DNA of 64,000 bases from Prostheceraeus crozeri (lineage: Eukaryota > Platyhelminthes > Polycladida > Euryleptidae), in NCBI GenBank assembly GCA_907163375.1, contig CAJQUW010003146.1:372001-436000 (forward strand), given 5' to 3'. The position numbers were made by a program, and so were the translations under genes. Below, one piece after another: positions 10,066 to 19,276 of this stretch (its first letter is position 1; every line of letters starts with the position of its first letter). The notes beneath the pieces are model-generated. The model saw only the letters and a list, made by a program, of their open reading frames with translations. It did no database searches and was not told where the DNA came from.

Positions 10066-10560
10066 TTATGCACGATAGACAGTGACTGTTGAAGCAATGT
10101 CTTGATCACAAAGAGGGCAAGATGACGTTTCAAAGGGATTATAACATGTAGAACACATAACATTATGAGAACATGGTAGAAAGAGAAGGGACCGTTCCTG
10201 TTTAAAACATGTAACACAGTTCCGTTCACATAATAATTGAAATGTCTCTTCTTCTAATTTCTTTCTAAAGTCACTTTTATGGGAAGAGTTATCTGACACA
10301 TCCGTTGCAAATCACACTTTTTTCACTCCAGATCGCGCCAATGTCATTGTATTGCAGTGTGGCAGGGAGTCATCCTCTATCCACCTACGCTCCAAATGGT
10401 GATTCATAGCATGCTCATCAAGATCCATGAGTCGATCCACTAATTCACCAGCAGTGATCTTTTCATTGAGATGTGTTACAGTTTCTATCGCTTTGAATGG
10501 ATATCCAAGGTCTCTTGCGACAACCCACGACGTTGGGATACTAGTTGCTGTCCGATTCAT
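10066..10560 (-). pseudogene. UBA-like plus RING-finger protein (IAP-type E3 ligase half), broken
   Basis: The C-terminal part is a textbook IAP-type RING: CVTCFKQE, then LPCSHNVMCSTC, then CPLC. IAP RINGs recruit ubiquitin-conjugating enzymes and act in control of cell death. The upstream part contains ARDLGYPFKAIE and ITAGELVDRLMDLDE, which resembles a UBA domain of the kind found before the RING in cellular IAPs. No BIR domain is present. The locus follows the polymerase gene on the same strand with a slight overlap. It shows about one break. A host-derived ubiquitin ligase would suit a virus-like element that must delay cell death, but that is inference. Confidence 0.6.
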
Positions 10561-13500
10561 TGAGGGAATCTCCTTCGAAAAGGGATTTGAGAATGTCTTC
10601 CACCAACGATTCCGCTTCTGCAATCGATAAAACACCCGTCACAATCACATTTCCGTTGGAAAAGAAGGAACAGTGTAATTTACCTTTGCGTATTAACGTT
10701 CCGGGAAACAGCTCGCGCTCGTTGGAAATCACTGATGTCGATGGCAACTGTTGAATGGTTTGCATGCGGTCTTTTGTATAGTTCCATTGACATTGAACGG
10801 TGCAGGATTTTGTGATTGGGTCGCTCACATCCAATCCGTAGGGGGCGAGTAATTGGCGCATCTCTTTACAAATACGATCGTAGGTTTCCAGGGGAACATA
10901 CACCCCCGTGGAAAAATCTGTACAGCGACCGAAGAGTTCCATTTCCAATAGACTCGACAAGGGCGTGATGCTCGGTAGGTGGCCAGAGGGAGTTGCGGTA
11001 ACAATGTCTGCAGTGGTATTGCGGAGGATGCTCTGAGCTCCACCTTGCGGTTGCAGATCCTTGACATTTTTGAGAGCGGGGTGTAGATACCCTTCTTCAT
11101 ATAGGCGATGGTTACCGTATGGAAGACTCTGATTGGGTAAATACCAACACCGCTTGTCCTCCCAGATACTTAAGGCCTTCTTCACTTGCGTCACCGTTCT
11201 CATCTCGTGGTGTTGGGATTGGAGGAGGGTTTGTGACACTGTGGTAATGGAATGTTTTTCAAATGCGTCCACATAATTCTGATGTTTCACTTGTCGCTTC
11301 TTTGCTTGACACACTCCCTTCATGCGACAGTCGTGGATTTCTTCCTCATTGCCTTTGAGGACAATGTAAGAGTACATCTTGGCACTCAAACATACAAACT
11401 CCTTCACCCTATCCCCCACACACTCGTCCTTGAAACATCCCAAACGATTCGCATTCTCGGTACGTCTCTCTGGATGACTCACGGGATAATTTGAGGTATC
11501 GAGAACACCTTTCGCCTCCGTATCAATAAAATTGGGGATATTGTCAAACGAACGCAGCACTTCTTCGCGTGTATACTGGCTGCGGACTTTGAGGAAGAAG
11601 GAGTCTGTGTCCCCACCAATGAGTTCCACTGAGGTGCACGTCTTGTTGGCTTTCCACTGGTCAAACAGCTTGTACATAATAATCTTGCTGTTGTCCAGGA
11701 TGCATTGCCCGATATAAATGGGCTTGTTCAAGTCTACCTTGGTCTTGCGCACATTCACCACCACGGCTTTGTCGCTGATATTGAAGAAGGATTGGCAATA
11801 GGGATGACGTGTCCATTTGCTAAACACATTCGGTGATCGTACAAAATAGTGCTTCCCATATTTCCGCACATTCTCCATCGTCTTGCCGTACAGTGCGTTC
11901 ACCATCAACTTGTGGAGATTGCGGCGCATTTTCGTGGTTGCCTTGGCGCGTTCTTGCGTATGGTATTGAACATAGGGGCGAATATACGGTTCTTGGTTGA
12001 AGGAGATCCCGTAATGAACCTTGGTGATATGTAAGCCCTTCTCCACATAATACTTGAGAGCAGCGATATGTACCACATACTCTTTGCGATTTTCGTGCGT
12101 CATCATTAACTTGTTGGCTGAGTGAAAGGGTCGGTTCCCGTTCAACTCTTGCCATAGCTCTTGCATATAGGGAGACATGTCCTCCCATTTCGCCGTCCCG
12201 CGGTAAGGAGCCAATGGTAAATCTTCCGTGACATCTTGGACGTGTGGGGGATACTCCAAATCGACGCACAGTACATGACCCGTGGTGCCATTGACATTGT
12301 ATCGTCTCACCCATTCGTCGTTGATGTCCACCAAGACCTCCGGTCGTACCCAGGCAAAACAATCCTTCGGCAAAGGTCCCATCATGGCCGCACCGTATAA
12401 ATTGTTCGCATCTATATAAAACAGGTGTGTACCTTCTTCTGCTTGCGCGCGGTGCTGATTCACAAATGTCATCCCTCCACGAATCCCTGCTTCAAACACG
12501 CGGTACATATCCACGTCATGCAATTTCTCCAACTTGACCTGTGTCTTTTTAAAGAAAAATGAATAGGTCAAGCCAGGTGTGCCGAAATAGTGGATGGGGT
12601 CCAATGCAGACACGTCGCGTATTTCATTTCGAAAGTGTTCGAAGATGTCTGCGAGTAAGGCTACATCCACTGTCAAATAATAGTGGATATAATCTTCAAA
12701 CGTGCTGCACCCCGTCTCTGTCCACGCCTTTTGTGCCACAGCATACTCATCCTCTTCCAACTCCTTCTCACTCAAATCATTGTAAAATGCTTCCTTCGGA
12801 GGCAATTGAGTCTCGTGGATACGATCCCAGCAGTCAAAATATGTATAGGGAAAATATCCTTTCCGAAAAGATGTGTGATCGCAATTCGGATAGACGTTGC
12901 TCAATATGTGATTTGAGTGAGGAAAGTCACTGATGGTCGTTGACAAATTGTTTAGAGAGTCTTTCAAAAACTGACATGAATCGATGAATCGGAGTTTATA
13001 TATGGTATTGGATGGCATGGAAAGAAAGATGGTCACTCCCAACGTCTTGTCTCCTGACACATAAATGGGCTCGATCCTATACTTGTGATCCAACTTGGTA
13101 AACCCTTGTACAATCACCTGGTGACTGTCATATCCCTTCCAATTGTGAAACAAGATGTTTAATGTGGTCCGGGATTGACGTCGTCGCATGTTACATGCAT
13201 TGCACAGGGTTTGTAAATATTTGCCCGTGATATGATCGTGGTCTCGCACCTTTGTCGTAGGCCCATTCTTTTCACCTTGCTTCTGGGGTTTTACATCACA
13301 TCCGCACATGTTACATTGAGCTGTCTGTTCATAGTCCCGCATATCATCCTCCGTCAGCGTCATGTTATGCTTCGTCTCTTCCATGTGATTAAACATCGAC
13401 ATGCTCACCTGTCTGATGTGTGTAATAAAGGATGGAATGCACTCGTCCCCCTTATGGATCACCACCGATTCTTTCATGTCCAGGGCCGGATGCCACACCA

Positions 13501-15037
13501 CATAGGATCCCACATACGCTGCCGTATGCTTCTTGGACACGGAATCAATCATGCTCTCAATGTCTGCATACATCCCAGCGAGGGGTTGAGTGGTTTTCGC
13601 GTGGTCGATAAATTCGTGCGGTTTCGTATCTTCCGGGGTCGTTTCCATCTGAAAAAATCCTCCATCGCATTTGGCTTGATGTTCCAGACGTTCTTTGTGC
13701 GCCATATCCTTTGTCTTTCCATACTTCATCCCCTTCTCGTAGAAATTAAATCGTAAGCTACATAACTCGCATGTTTCAAAACGTTTCACTTGTGTTTGGC
13801 TCATATTCCGATACCACATGCGAGCACATTTCTGAAAATCCGTCACGGGAAGAAAATGTCCAGACTGATCCTCCATATCGTACCGCGTCACCATCACCAG
13901 ATGAACAATGCGTGTGTTCTCCTTCACAGCTTGACGGACCGGGTATAATTGGCCCACAAATCCTTTACTGTCATGCACGTGGATACGAAGAATGACATTG
14001 TTCTTCTTTTCAAACTCCTGAATATCCCGTGTATTCATCAACCCCTCTGACGTCATCATGGAAAAGTCTAGATGATAGTACTGGTTCAAATTCAACTTGC
14101 GCACTGTAGGAAGCTCATTCTGATAAATGTCATAGGATGTCTTGGTGCGGGAATCAACACGTTCACGTCGAGGAATGCGATTGTCTTGGTAGGCAAGTGC
14201 ATAGAGGACACTGTCTTGAAAACAATGTGATGTATACGTGTTGCGCTGAAACACACATATACCTTTGCAGAGCTTGATATCTCGGTGGATAGGAATCGGT
14301 GCGCCCATGCGAAAATTAGGGAAGGAACTTGTTTGAACCAGTAACTCCAACACTTCCTTCACCGCAAATCCTGATCCATCTTCTTGAAAGTCTTCAATAA
14401 ATTCTTCAAACATTGACACCATGTCACGGAACCATGTATCAAAGTTACGTGCTTGGACGCCTTCGTGAATGTATGAGGGTGTGGTGATGTCTCTCACTTC
14501 CTCTTCGCCCGTCGACATATTCATCTTGGCAAACCTGAGTCTCATACTCACAAACACTTTCACGTCCTCGTGGGGGTGTTGTTGCACAATGACACGATAC
14601 AAGTCCGCATACATTGAATTCAAATATACCTTCCATTCATTCGTGGCTTGATGAGGGGTAAATCGATAATTATGCCCGCGACCGTCCATGATACGTTCTT
14701 CTTCCACAGCTGCACCGCCCTCTTGCATGAACTCAAACAGGTAGGGACACAAATGTTCATCCCATCCTTCCGCTTCAGCATTCACCACTGTATCGCAGTA
14801 GCGACACCGTCCCACACACGCATGCTTATGGTACGCCTCCACGTCGAAACTTCCGTCGCAATCCAAACACAGCAAGTCATTGTCATCACCATAATTAAAC
14901 GCGCGGCAATCGTGTTCGTCTCCATACCATTTACAGCATGTCCAACAATAGTTGCGACCCGTCTCCGCTGCTCCATGGGCAATACAGTCTTGAAACCGAG
15001 AGAAGGACTGACGGCAGAATTCACACGCGTACTGCAT
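10541..15037 (-). CDS. Protein-primed family B DNA polymerase fused to a TBP-like domain
   Basis: This is the 1,498-residue replicative polymerase of element A. It has zinc-binding motifs at the N-terminus (CEFCRQSF, then further Cys/His pairs), exonuclease motif I YADIES (about 490), an embedded endonuclease-VII-like HNH zinc motif (CNMCG about 574, VRDHDHITG about 601), exonuclease II FHNWKGYDS (about 633), polymerase motif A DANNLYG (about 877), motif B NALYGKTMEN (about 1050) and motif C GGDTDSFF (about 1143). The usual Polinton C-terminal signature DKRCW..SLPYG ends near residue 1313. The remaining 185 residues are extra and resemble TATA-binding protein: DIVTATPSGHL (about 1343), a shortened first repeat, then ELFPGTLIRK and FFSNGNVIVTG (1441-1467), close to ELFPGLIYRM and VSGKVVLTG of eukaryotic TBP. 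One continuous frame with an ATG start just behind a TATA box. Confidence 0.9.
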   Translation of the reverse strand: MQYACEFCRQSFSRFQDCIAHGAAETGRNYCWTCCKWYGDEHDCRAFNYGDDNDLLCLDCDGSFDVEAYHKHACVGRCRYCDTVVNAEAEGWDEHLCPYLFEFMQEGGAAVEEERIMDGRGHNYRFTPHQATNEWKVYLNSMYADLYRVIVQQHPHEDVKVFVSMRLRFAKMNMSTGEEEVRDITTPSYIHEGVQARNFDTWFRDMVSMFEEFIEDFQEDGSGFAVKEVLELLVQTSSFPNFRMGAPIPIHRDIKLCKGICVFQRNTYTSHCFQDSVLYALAYQDNRIPRRERVDSRTKTSYDIYQNELPTVRKLNLNQYYHLDFSMMTSEGLMNTRDIQEFEKKNNVILRIHVHDSKGFVGQLYPVRQAVKENTRIVHLVMVTRYDMEDQSGHFLPVTDFQKCARMWYRNMSQTQVKRFETCELCSLRFNFYEKGMKYGKTKDMAHKERLEHQAKCDGGFFQMETTPEDTKPHEFIDHAKTTQPLAGMYADIESMIDSVSKKHTAAYVGSYVVWHPALDMKESVVIHKGDECIPSFITHIRQVSMSMFNHMEETKHNMTLTEDDMRDYEQTAQCNMCGCDVKPQKQGEKNGPTTKVRDHDHITGKYLQTLCNACNMRRRQSRTTLNILFHNWKGYDSHQVIVQGFTKLDHKYRIEPIYVSGDKTLGVTIFLSMPSNTIYKLRFIDSCQFLKDSLNNLSTTISDFPHSNHILSNVYPNCDHTSFRKGYFPYTYFDCWDRIHETQLPPKEAFYNDLSEKELEEDEYAVAQKAWTETGCSTFEDYIHYYLTVDVALLADIFEHFRNEIRDVSALDPIHYFGTPGLTYSFFFKKTQVKLEKLHDVDMYRVFEAGIRGGMTFVNQHRAQAEEGTHLFYIDANNLYGAAMMGPLPKDCFAWVRPEVLVDINDEWVRRYNVNGTTGHVLCVDLEYPPHVQDVTEDLPLAPYRGTAKWEDMSPYMQELWQELNGNRPFHSANKLMMTHENRKEYVVHIAALKYYVEKGLHITKVHYGISFNQEPYIRPYVQYHTQERAKATTKMRRNLHKLMVNALYGKTMENVRKYGKHYFVRSPNVFSKWTRHPYCQSFFNISDKAVVVNVRKTKVDLNKPIYIGQCILDNSKIIMYKLFDQWKANKTCTSVELIGGDTDSFFLKVRSQYTREEVLRSFDNIPNFIDTEAKGVLDTSNYPVSHPERRTENANRLGCFKDECVGDRVKEFVCLSAKMYSYIVLKGNEEEIHDCRMKGVCQAKKRQVKHQNYVDAFEKHSITTVSQTLLQSQHHEMRTVTQVKKALSIWEDKRCWYLPNQSLPYGNHRLYEEGYLHPALKNVKDLQPQGGAQSILRNTTADIVTATPSGHLPSITPLSSLLEMELFGRCTDFSTGVYVPLETYDRICKEMRQLLAPYGLDVSDPITKSCTVQCQWNYTKDRMQTIQQLPSTSVISNERELFPGTLIRKGKLHCSFFSNGNVIVTGVLSIAEAESLVEDILKSLFEGDSLNESDSN

Positions 15038-15075
15038 GGTTAGAATGAGAATGATTTTCTCTGACAGCGCCTTTC

Positions 15076-15083
15076 CTTATATA
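15076..15083 (-). promoter_or_regulatory. TATA box of the element A polymerase gene
   Basis: Minus-strand TATATAAG lies about 40 bases before the polymerase ATG at 15,037. With the usual 25-30 base spacing the transcript would have a leader of only about 10-15 bases. Confidence 0.65.
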
Positions 15084-15160
15084 CCCTGCTGTGACTCATT
15101 ACACGTGCTCGGCGCCGCGTGCTCCGATTGGTGCTCCGTGCTCTTACCCCAAGTGCGCCG

Positions 15161-15230
15161 ATGCGTGGGCGTGTGCTCCGTTTCCTGTCCTCTTCGCTAC
15201 CCGTGCTCTGATGCGTGGGCGTGTGCTCCG
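15161..15230 (+). repeat. Two copies of a 20-bp direct repeat in the element A terminal region
   Basis: ATGCGTGGGCGTGTGCTCCG occurs identically at 15,161-15,180 and 15,211-15,230, among further GTGCTC/GCTCCG words. The segment lies between the polymerase promoter and the element end, so it is probably part of the terminal inverted repeat or an upstream control region. Confidence 0.75.
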
Positions 15231-15282
15231 ATGACAGAGCAGGGCATGTACTTTAGTGAAAATGCGGTAGAAAGGGGCTAGA

Positions 15283-15292
15283 CTATCCTACT
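15283..15292. other. Probable right terminus of Polinton A
   Basis: The sequence ends TATCCTACT at 15,292. Read inward it begins AGTAGGATA, sharing AGTAG with element C termini; Polintons characteristically begin AG and end CT. If correct, the 6-bp target duplication would be tgtaaa (15,293-15,298). The partner end is outside the window. Confidence 0.5.
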
Positions 15293-15662
15293 TGTAAAAG
15301 AGACCGAAACGTCGCTAAATAAATACTTTGCAATAAAATGGTATTCGTTCATAATTCTAAAAACACTGACAACAACGGAAAAGCATGAATTTAGAAAAAC
15401 TGAAAAGACTCTACACAAATGCGTGAAATTAGATAAAGACATTCAATTTAATTTAATATTCAAAGAAAATCAATTGCTACCAAATTGTACAAAGATCAGT
15501 AGAAAAGATCAACATCAAGAAGGAAAAAAACAACAGAAGTTAAACGAAAGGTATCAGTCAGGTCTTGTAGACCTCGAAATCAAGAATAACAAAACAAAAT
15601 TACTATTAATAAGAAAGGAATTGACTGCACACTTGATATATATATATTCTTTTGATCGCCAT
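15293..15662. other. AT-rich flank with Penelope-like 5' coding remnant
   Basis: No intact gene. A short open frame from 15,423 reads KLDKDIQFNLIFKENQLLPN followed by a lysine-rich helical stretch, the style of the N-terminal region of Penelope-like (Neptune-type) polyproteins. The string gaccgaaacgtc at 15,302 resembles words common near Penelope-type 3' ends. It is probably debris of a second Penelope-like copy abutting element A. A microsatellite (TA)n lies at 15,640. Confidence 0.35.
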
Positions 15663-16456
15663 TGGTCAGTTAAATTTATGAAAGAAAAATTAGACTAGAT
15701 CAATTAATTGATAAAATTTTCAATTAGATGATATTTCGTATGAGACTTGATCACGTCTAAAATTCGTCTGAACAAGTTATCTGAAAATCATATTCAAATA
15801 CATAGATCTAAGATATAAAAGCTTAAATACTATGGCTGGATAAGATACCTATACGATCAGAGGAAATAGTTACTAAGAAAAAAATATACTATGAAAAAAT
15901 TTCTTGGTTATATGGACTAGATGGATGAAGGGCCTATAGAGAAAAAATCAATTATGTGCAATTTTATTTGAGGTTTACGAGATTCAATAAAAAACTTTTC
16001 AGCTGCCTTTCATTCACAAACGTTGAGATGAAAATCATATCCTTACTTTCTCATTTAGTGCTTCTTCGCGAATGCAAAAGGAGATATTTTATCCCAAAAG
16101 GTTTCCGAGTTCAAAACAAACTGAAGGATACTTATCCCTGCTAAGAGAGCGAAATTCTGTGTATGTGGATGTCCAGGAGATGGATGACTCTATGCATTTC
16201 ACAAATTTATTCAAGATTAAGACATTTTCAAAACGACTGCTGCTTCCTTCTGACTGAACATGATAATAAGTTAGTGGCTGATATCCAAAACCAATTGAAA
16301 AGAAGAAAGCAATCTAAAATTAAGACTTTAGTACAGAACAGTCTAAATGGTTCTATAACTCATCGAGCAGATTTAGAAGTTGCAAGTGATGGCATACAGA
16401 CGCATGCTTAGAATTCCATAAACTTTGATGATACTTTGATTGAACCCAATGAGGAC
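15663..16456 (+). mobile_element. Penelope-like retroelement, left part (interrupted by Polinton C)
   Basis: Bases 15,663-16,025 are an inverted copy of 34,035-34,371, the 3' end of the same retroelement; Penelope-like elements often carry such inverted end copies. From 16,030 the plus strand encodes pieces typical of the N-terminal domain (LRECKRR, FIPKGFRV, LLRERNSVYV). The element then stops at the GAGGAC duplication where Polinton C was inserted and resumes at 31,969. Coding capacity is decayed. Confidence 0.7.
16451..16456 (+). repeat. Target-site duplication of Polinton C, left copy (GAGGAC)
   Basis: GAGGAC directly precedes AGTAGTAGGCAC and recurs exactly after the other end at 31,963-31,968. 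A 6-bp duplication is the rule for Polinton integration. Confidence 0.93.
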
Positions 16457-17393
16457 AGTAGTAGGCACCTTCCAAAATCAAGTGCAAAATGTGCAACGAT
16501 GAGTCATCATGGTGACTCAGTTCCCCCTCTGGAAGGAAGTCGCCAAGGATGTGATGGGAGGAATGGGTCTGTGAGGAGGAAAGCGTTCCCTACCCCCCCT
16601 CTGGAAGGAAGGAAGGAGGAGTTCTCCTGTGAGGCAAGGGTAGGAATCTCTGAAAACTGCAAGAGTTAGAAAGGTGGGTTTGGTTTGTTTTGGCATGAGA
16701 AAGGTCATATTTCGGCATGAAGGAGTGCTCGGATGGGAAAACGGAGGGCAGATGCGGAGTCTACGTGACATTTTGGGTTATGGAGGTTGTTTCCAGCGGA
16801 ATCCGAGAGAAAAACTTCTGACCCCCCTCAGGAACGAGACTTCCAACTTTGGTTGTAGAGATCGTAGAAAGTCGTGCAATAGCTCATTTGAAAGCTAGGA
16901 GTGCCACAAATTCATTGAAAAGCACAGTTTTGCCCTATCATCGTTGGCTGAGGCTTGGGAGCGACATTGAGACTTTTGGCCATGTTAGAGCGCCGTCAGA
17001 CGGTTTTTGAGTGAGGAAGTGGCTGTAGCGGCTAAACGAAGCCTCGTACGTGAAAATAGACAGCGGATTTGGACTTTTTGGTCAATTTTGGGTTTAGAGG
17101 ACTTGGTTCAAAGTCGTAGGCCAAACAACGAAGAACTTCGACCCCCCCCTCGGCAGCGATCTTCCAACTTTGGTTCTAGAGATGGTAGAAAGTTGTGCAA
17201 TAGCTCGTTTGAAAGCTAAGGGTGAGACGAATTCAGTGAAAGAAACGGCGTGTCTCTACGTTCGTGCGTTGAGGTGTGAGAGTGACTTTAAGATTTTTGC
17301 CCATCACCGAAAAACGACAGAGTTAAAATTTTTAAGAAAATGGCTCTAGCGGGTGAACGAAGCCTCGGATGGGAAAACTGAGACCAGATTTGG
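16457..17393 (+). repeat. Left terminal inverted repeat of Polinton C
   Basis: The outer 430 bases match the reverse complement of the right end closely. The inner part (from about 17,150) matches the inner right repeat. An extra internal unit makes the left repeat about 340 bases longer: the stretch TTCCAACTTTGGTT followed by GTAGAAAG and GTGCAATAGCTC occurs at about 16,838 and again at about 17,160. Short poly-C and GGAAGGAAGG runs are also present. No gene. Confidence 0.88.
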
Positions 17394-17905
17394 AATCAGC
17401 GTGCAATTCTGCATCCACATGTGGAGGGTGAGTTTCAAGTGAATCGGAGAGAAAAAATCGAAAATTTTCTTTACACTGGGTCTCAACACCGGACTTTTTC
17501 GTGAAAATGTTAAATTGCGGCCTACTTTGGTGACGACTCACTCAGGAATGGAAGTGAATGAAGAGCTCGGGTTTCTTTTAGGGGCAAGACCGCACTTTGT
17601 TCTCTAGGATCCTATCTTTTCAGATGTGTGGAAGGTTTCGTTTCCAAATGAGAGCATGTTTAAATTCGAATTTTTGCGCTTTTTCCAAGATTTTGGAACT
17701 TTTGAAAAAATCCTATCTTTTCAGATCTGTTTTTTCAACTCGGCTTGTGGTCATCGTAGAGAGTCGAAGGATGGCTTAAATGAAAGGTGAGAGCGAGAAA
17801 ACGTAACTGTCAAAATTTGAAGTCAATCTGAGCACTAGAACCGGAGATAGACGTGTTTAAAGTTTTGGATGATGGAGATTACGTCATCAGCTGATCGCCA
17901 CAAAC

Positions 17906-17913
17906 TATATAAG
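17906..17913 (+). promoter_or_regulatory. TATA box (TATATAAG) with downstream splice donor
   Basis: TATATAAG lies about 30 bases before a purine-rich start region, and a GTAGGT donor follows at 17,962. No open frame follows closely, so this may drive a spliced leader exon for genes further right, such as the one at 19,277. The CTAT-type hairpin at 17,982 lies 20 bases inside the proposed intron. Confidence 0.45.
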
Positions 17914-17981
17914 CTGGGAACCGAATGAGACTTTTCATTAAGACGAGAGAGATTGTCAAAGGTAGGTCGTCTCTCCGAAGT

Positions 17982-17999
17982 TCCGATGATAGCATCGGA
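17982..17999. other. Hairpin TCCGATG-ATAG-CATCGGA (minus-strand loop CTAT)
   Basis: A perfect 7-bp stem with a 4-base loop. Read on the minus strand the loop is CTAT, the same as the hairpin family at 18,597-21,948. It is located just after a splice donor. Confidence 0.65.
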
Positions 18000-18049
18000 C
18001 ATTCCAAATTTCATTGCTGATATCAGCTAAGGCGTCAGATTTAAAGGTT

Positions 18050-18370
18050 AGCCAGGAGATGGCCTTCGTCTCCAGGCCATAAAAGACTCCAAAACTTTAA
18101 AGGCTTGTAACTTTGCTTCTACAAGTCCTTTTGACTTGATTAAAAAAAGAGTCGATCGCTATTGACCAGACCTATAGTGACAGACTACTTATAAAATTTC
18201 ATAAATAGTGCTAAATGCTGAAAAATTTAAATTCATCACTTTTGGAGGTTTTCTGGGGTTTTCGACCCTGCTGAAGTCAATGAAGGCATGTATAAGTGTG
18301 TACGAGACAGTCTTTCCATGATACAAGCGGCTTTTCACTGAAAGCGAGCATGACACGGAGAGTTTTGCTG
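18050..18370. other. Non-coding stretch with further stem-loops
   Basis: No gene is visible between 17,400 and 19,090. Besides the named hairpins there are GGAGA/TCTCC arms around 18,056-18,074 and GGCTTGTA/TACAAGTCC arms around 18,101-18,127. A palindrome GCTGATATCAGC lies near 18,017. Confidence 0.5.
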
Positions 18371-18374
18371 TAAT

Positions 18375-18580
18375 ATTCCACTGACAGGGTGTTCCTTCGG
18401 GATGGCGGATGATGCCGTAGTGATACGTGTGGCAAGGGAGTGTGTGATATTTTATACCAAAACCGCTGGGGCAACTCATGTTGGGCATTTGACACAGTTC
18501 TCAACGTAGCACTTTGAACGCCAATCGGTTGAGTCTTAGCTATCTTGTCATGGGTGGCACCTAAACATCTCCATTGCAAA
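18375..18580 (+). repeat. Structured non-coding repeat, copy 1
   Basis: Contains GGCGGATGATGCCGTAGTGA, then GTGTGGCAAGGG, then GCACTTTGAACGCCAATCGG and a following TTAGCTATCT, all shared with copy 2 at 20,598. The arms ATGGC/GCCGT form a short stem that is ACGGC/GCCGT in copy 3. Confidence 0.7.
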
Positions 18581-18596
18581 ACGCTTGTAAATCACG

Positions 18597-18610
18597 GCTT
18601 GCCATCAAGC
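18597..18610 (+). other. Hairpin GCTTG-CCAT-CAAGC
   Basis: A perfect 5-bp stem with loop CCAT, a member of the conserved-loop family in element C. Confidence 0.6.
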
Positions 18611-18821
18611 TGATCAAAGCAACGACTTGGGATGTTTCCTCTTCTAAATAACTCCACCAGTTTTTATGTCAAAATCGGGGCCCGGATACCAACACAGTGA
18701 CATGACGCACGCTCTGTCCGCCCGAGGTTGGATTTGTGGGTCGAGGCCTTGGAGCTGGGATAAGATCCCCTCTGAGTAATGCCTGTAACGGATTCAAGAG
18801 CTTATCACCTTAAGGGTTGCT

Positions 18822-18837
18822 GGCTTGCTATCAGGCC
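18822..18837 (+). other. Hairpin GGCTTG-CTAT-CAGGCC
   Basis: A 6-bp stem containing one G-T pair, with loop CTAT. The stem differs from its relatives but stays paired. Confidence 0.6.
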
Positions 18838-19098
18838 TTTGTGAAATCTCGTCTAGCCTCAATAACTCAGGGTTGGCAACGTCTATCTTTTGTCATTGTA
18901 ACTTGGTAAAAATGAGAGGGTTACTGCAGGCATTGACGTCGAACCTTTTTGCGTCATAGGGTAACCAGTCTTTGTGTTGGGCGTTGGTTACTGAAAGCAT
19001 GGTGACTGCCGATGCCCATAAATGGTAAAACGGCTGTTGTCATGTCAAACACATGGCCAAATAAGGAAGGTCTGAATCATGGTTTTGTGCTCACTGGG

Positions 19099-19106
19099 TA
19101 TATAAA
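19099..19106 (+). promoter_or_regulatory. TATA box (TATATAAA) of the zinc/coiled-coil gene
   Basis: Followed by a pyrimidine-rich start region, a GTGAGT splice donor (19,157) and an acceptor CACTTCAG (ends 19,272), five bases before the ATG at 19,277. Thus a non-coding first exon and a 116-bp intron are likely. The same layout occurs in element B at 48,108-48,829. Confidence 0.7.
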
Positions 19107-19215
19107 CCGCGTCTTTTCTCTAGTCTTCACTCCTGTTTCAAGTTGCGAGACGAACGGTGAGTGCTCTGACAAAGTTTGTTAAGACGCTTTAGAGTTTCAT
19201 AAACTAGGAATCAAT

Positions 19216-19231
19216 CGTTTGCTATCAAACG
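19216..19231 (+). other. Hairpin CGTTTG-CTAT-CAAACG within the leader intron
   Basis: A perfect 6-bp stem with loop CTAT, sitting inside the 19,157-19,272 intron. Confidence 0.7.
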
Positions 19232-19276
19232 TTTACGGACTTATAATCATTGTTTTCCCCTTTTCACTTCAGAAAA

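Larger units (their letters stand above)
1..15292. mobile_element. Polinton/Maverick A (right-hand part; left end outside window)
   Basis: Gene content is that of a Polinton or adintovirus-like element: packaging ATPase, retroviral-type integrase with chromodomain, penton-like proteins, basic core protein, double-jelly-roll capsid, adenovirus-type protease and protein-primed DNA polymerase. Morphogenesis genes run on the plus strand and the polymerase and UBA/RING genes converge on them. The likely right terminus is at 15,292, where the strand read inward begins AGTAGG, close to the AGTAGT end of element C. Nearly all frames are open and closely packed, and the DNA looks richer in G and C than its surroundings, so this copy looks nearly whole and young in its visible part, with at most one or two breaks. 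The missing left end prevents a target-duplication check. Confidence 0.93.

Noticed and set aside
11820-12362. 180-residue minus-strand frame within the polymerase gene
   Set aside because: It overlaps the polymerase in another frame, has no recognisable motifs and no promoter; the polymerase frame carries all conserved residues.
13232-13756. 174-residue plus-strand frame opposite the polymerase
   Set aside because: Antisense shadow of conserved coding sequence; composition looks like a reverse reading, with no family signature.
16517-17541. Several short frames in the left terminal repeat of Polinton C
   Set aside because: They arise from repeated terminal DNA, are not matched in frame at the right end and have no motif.
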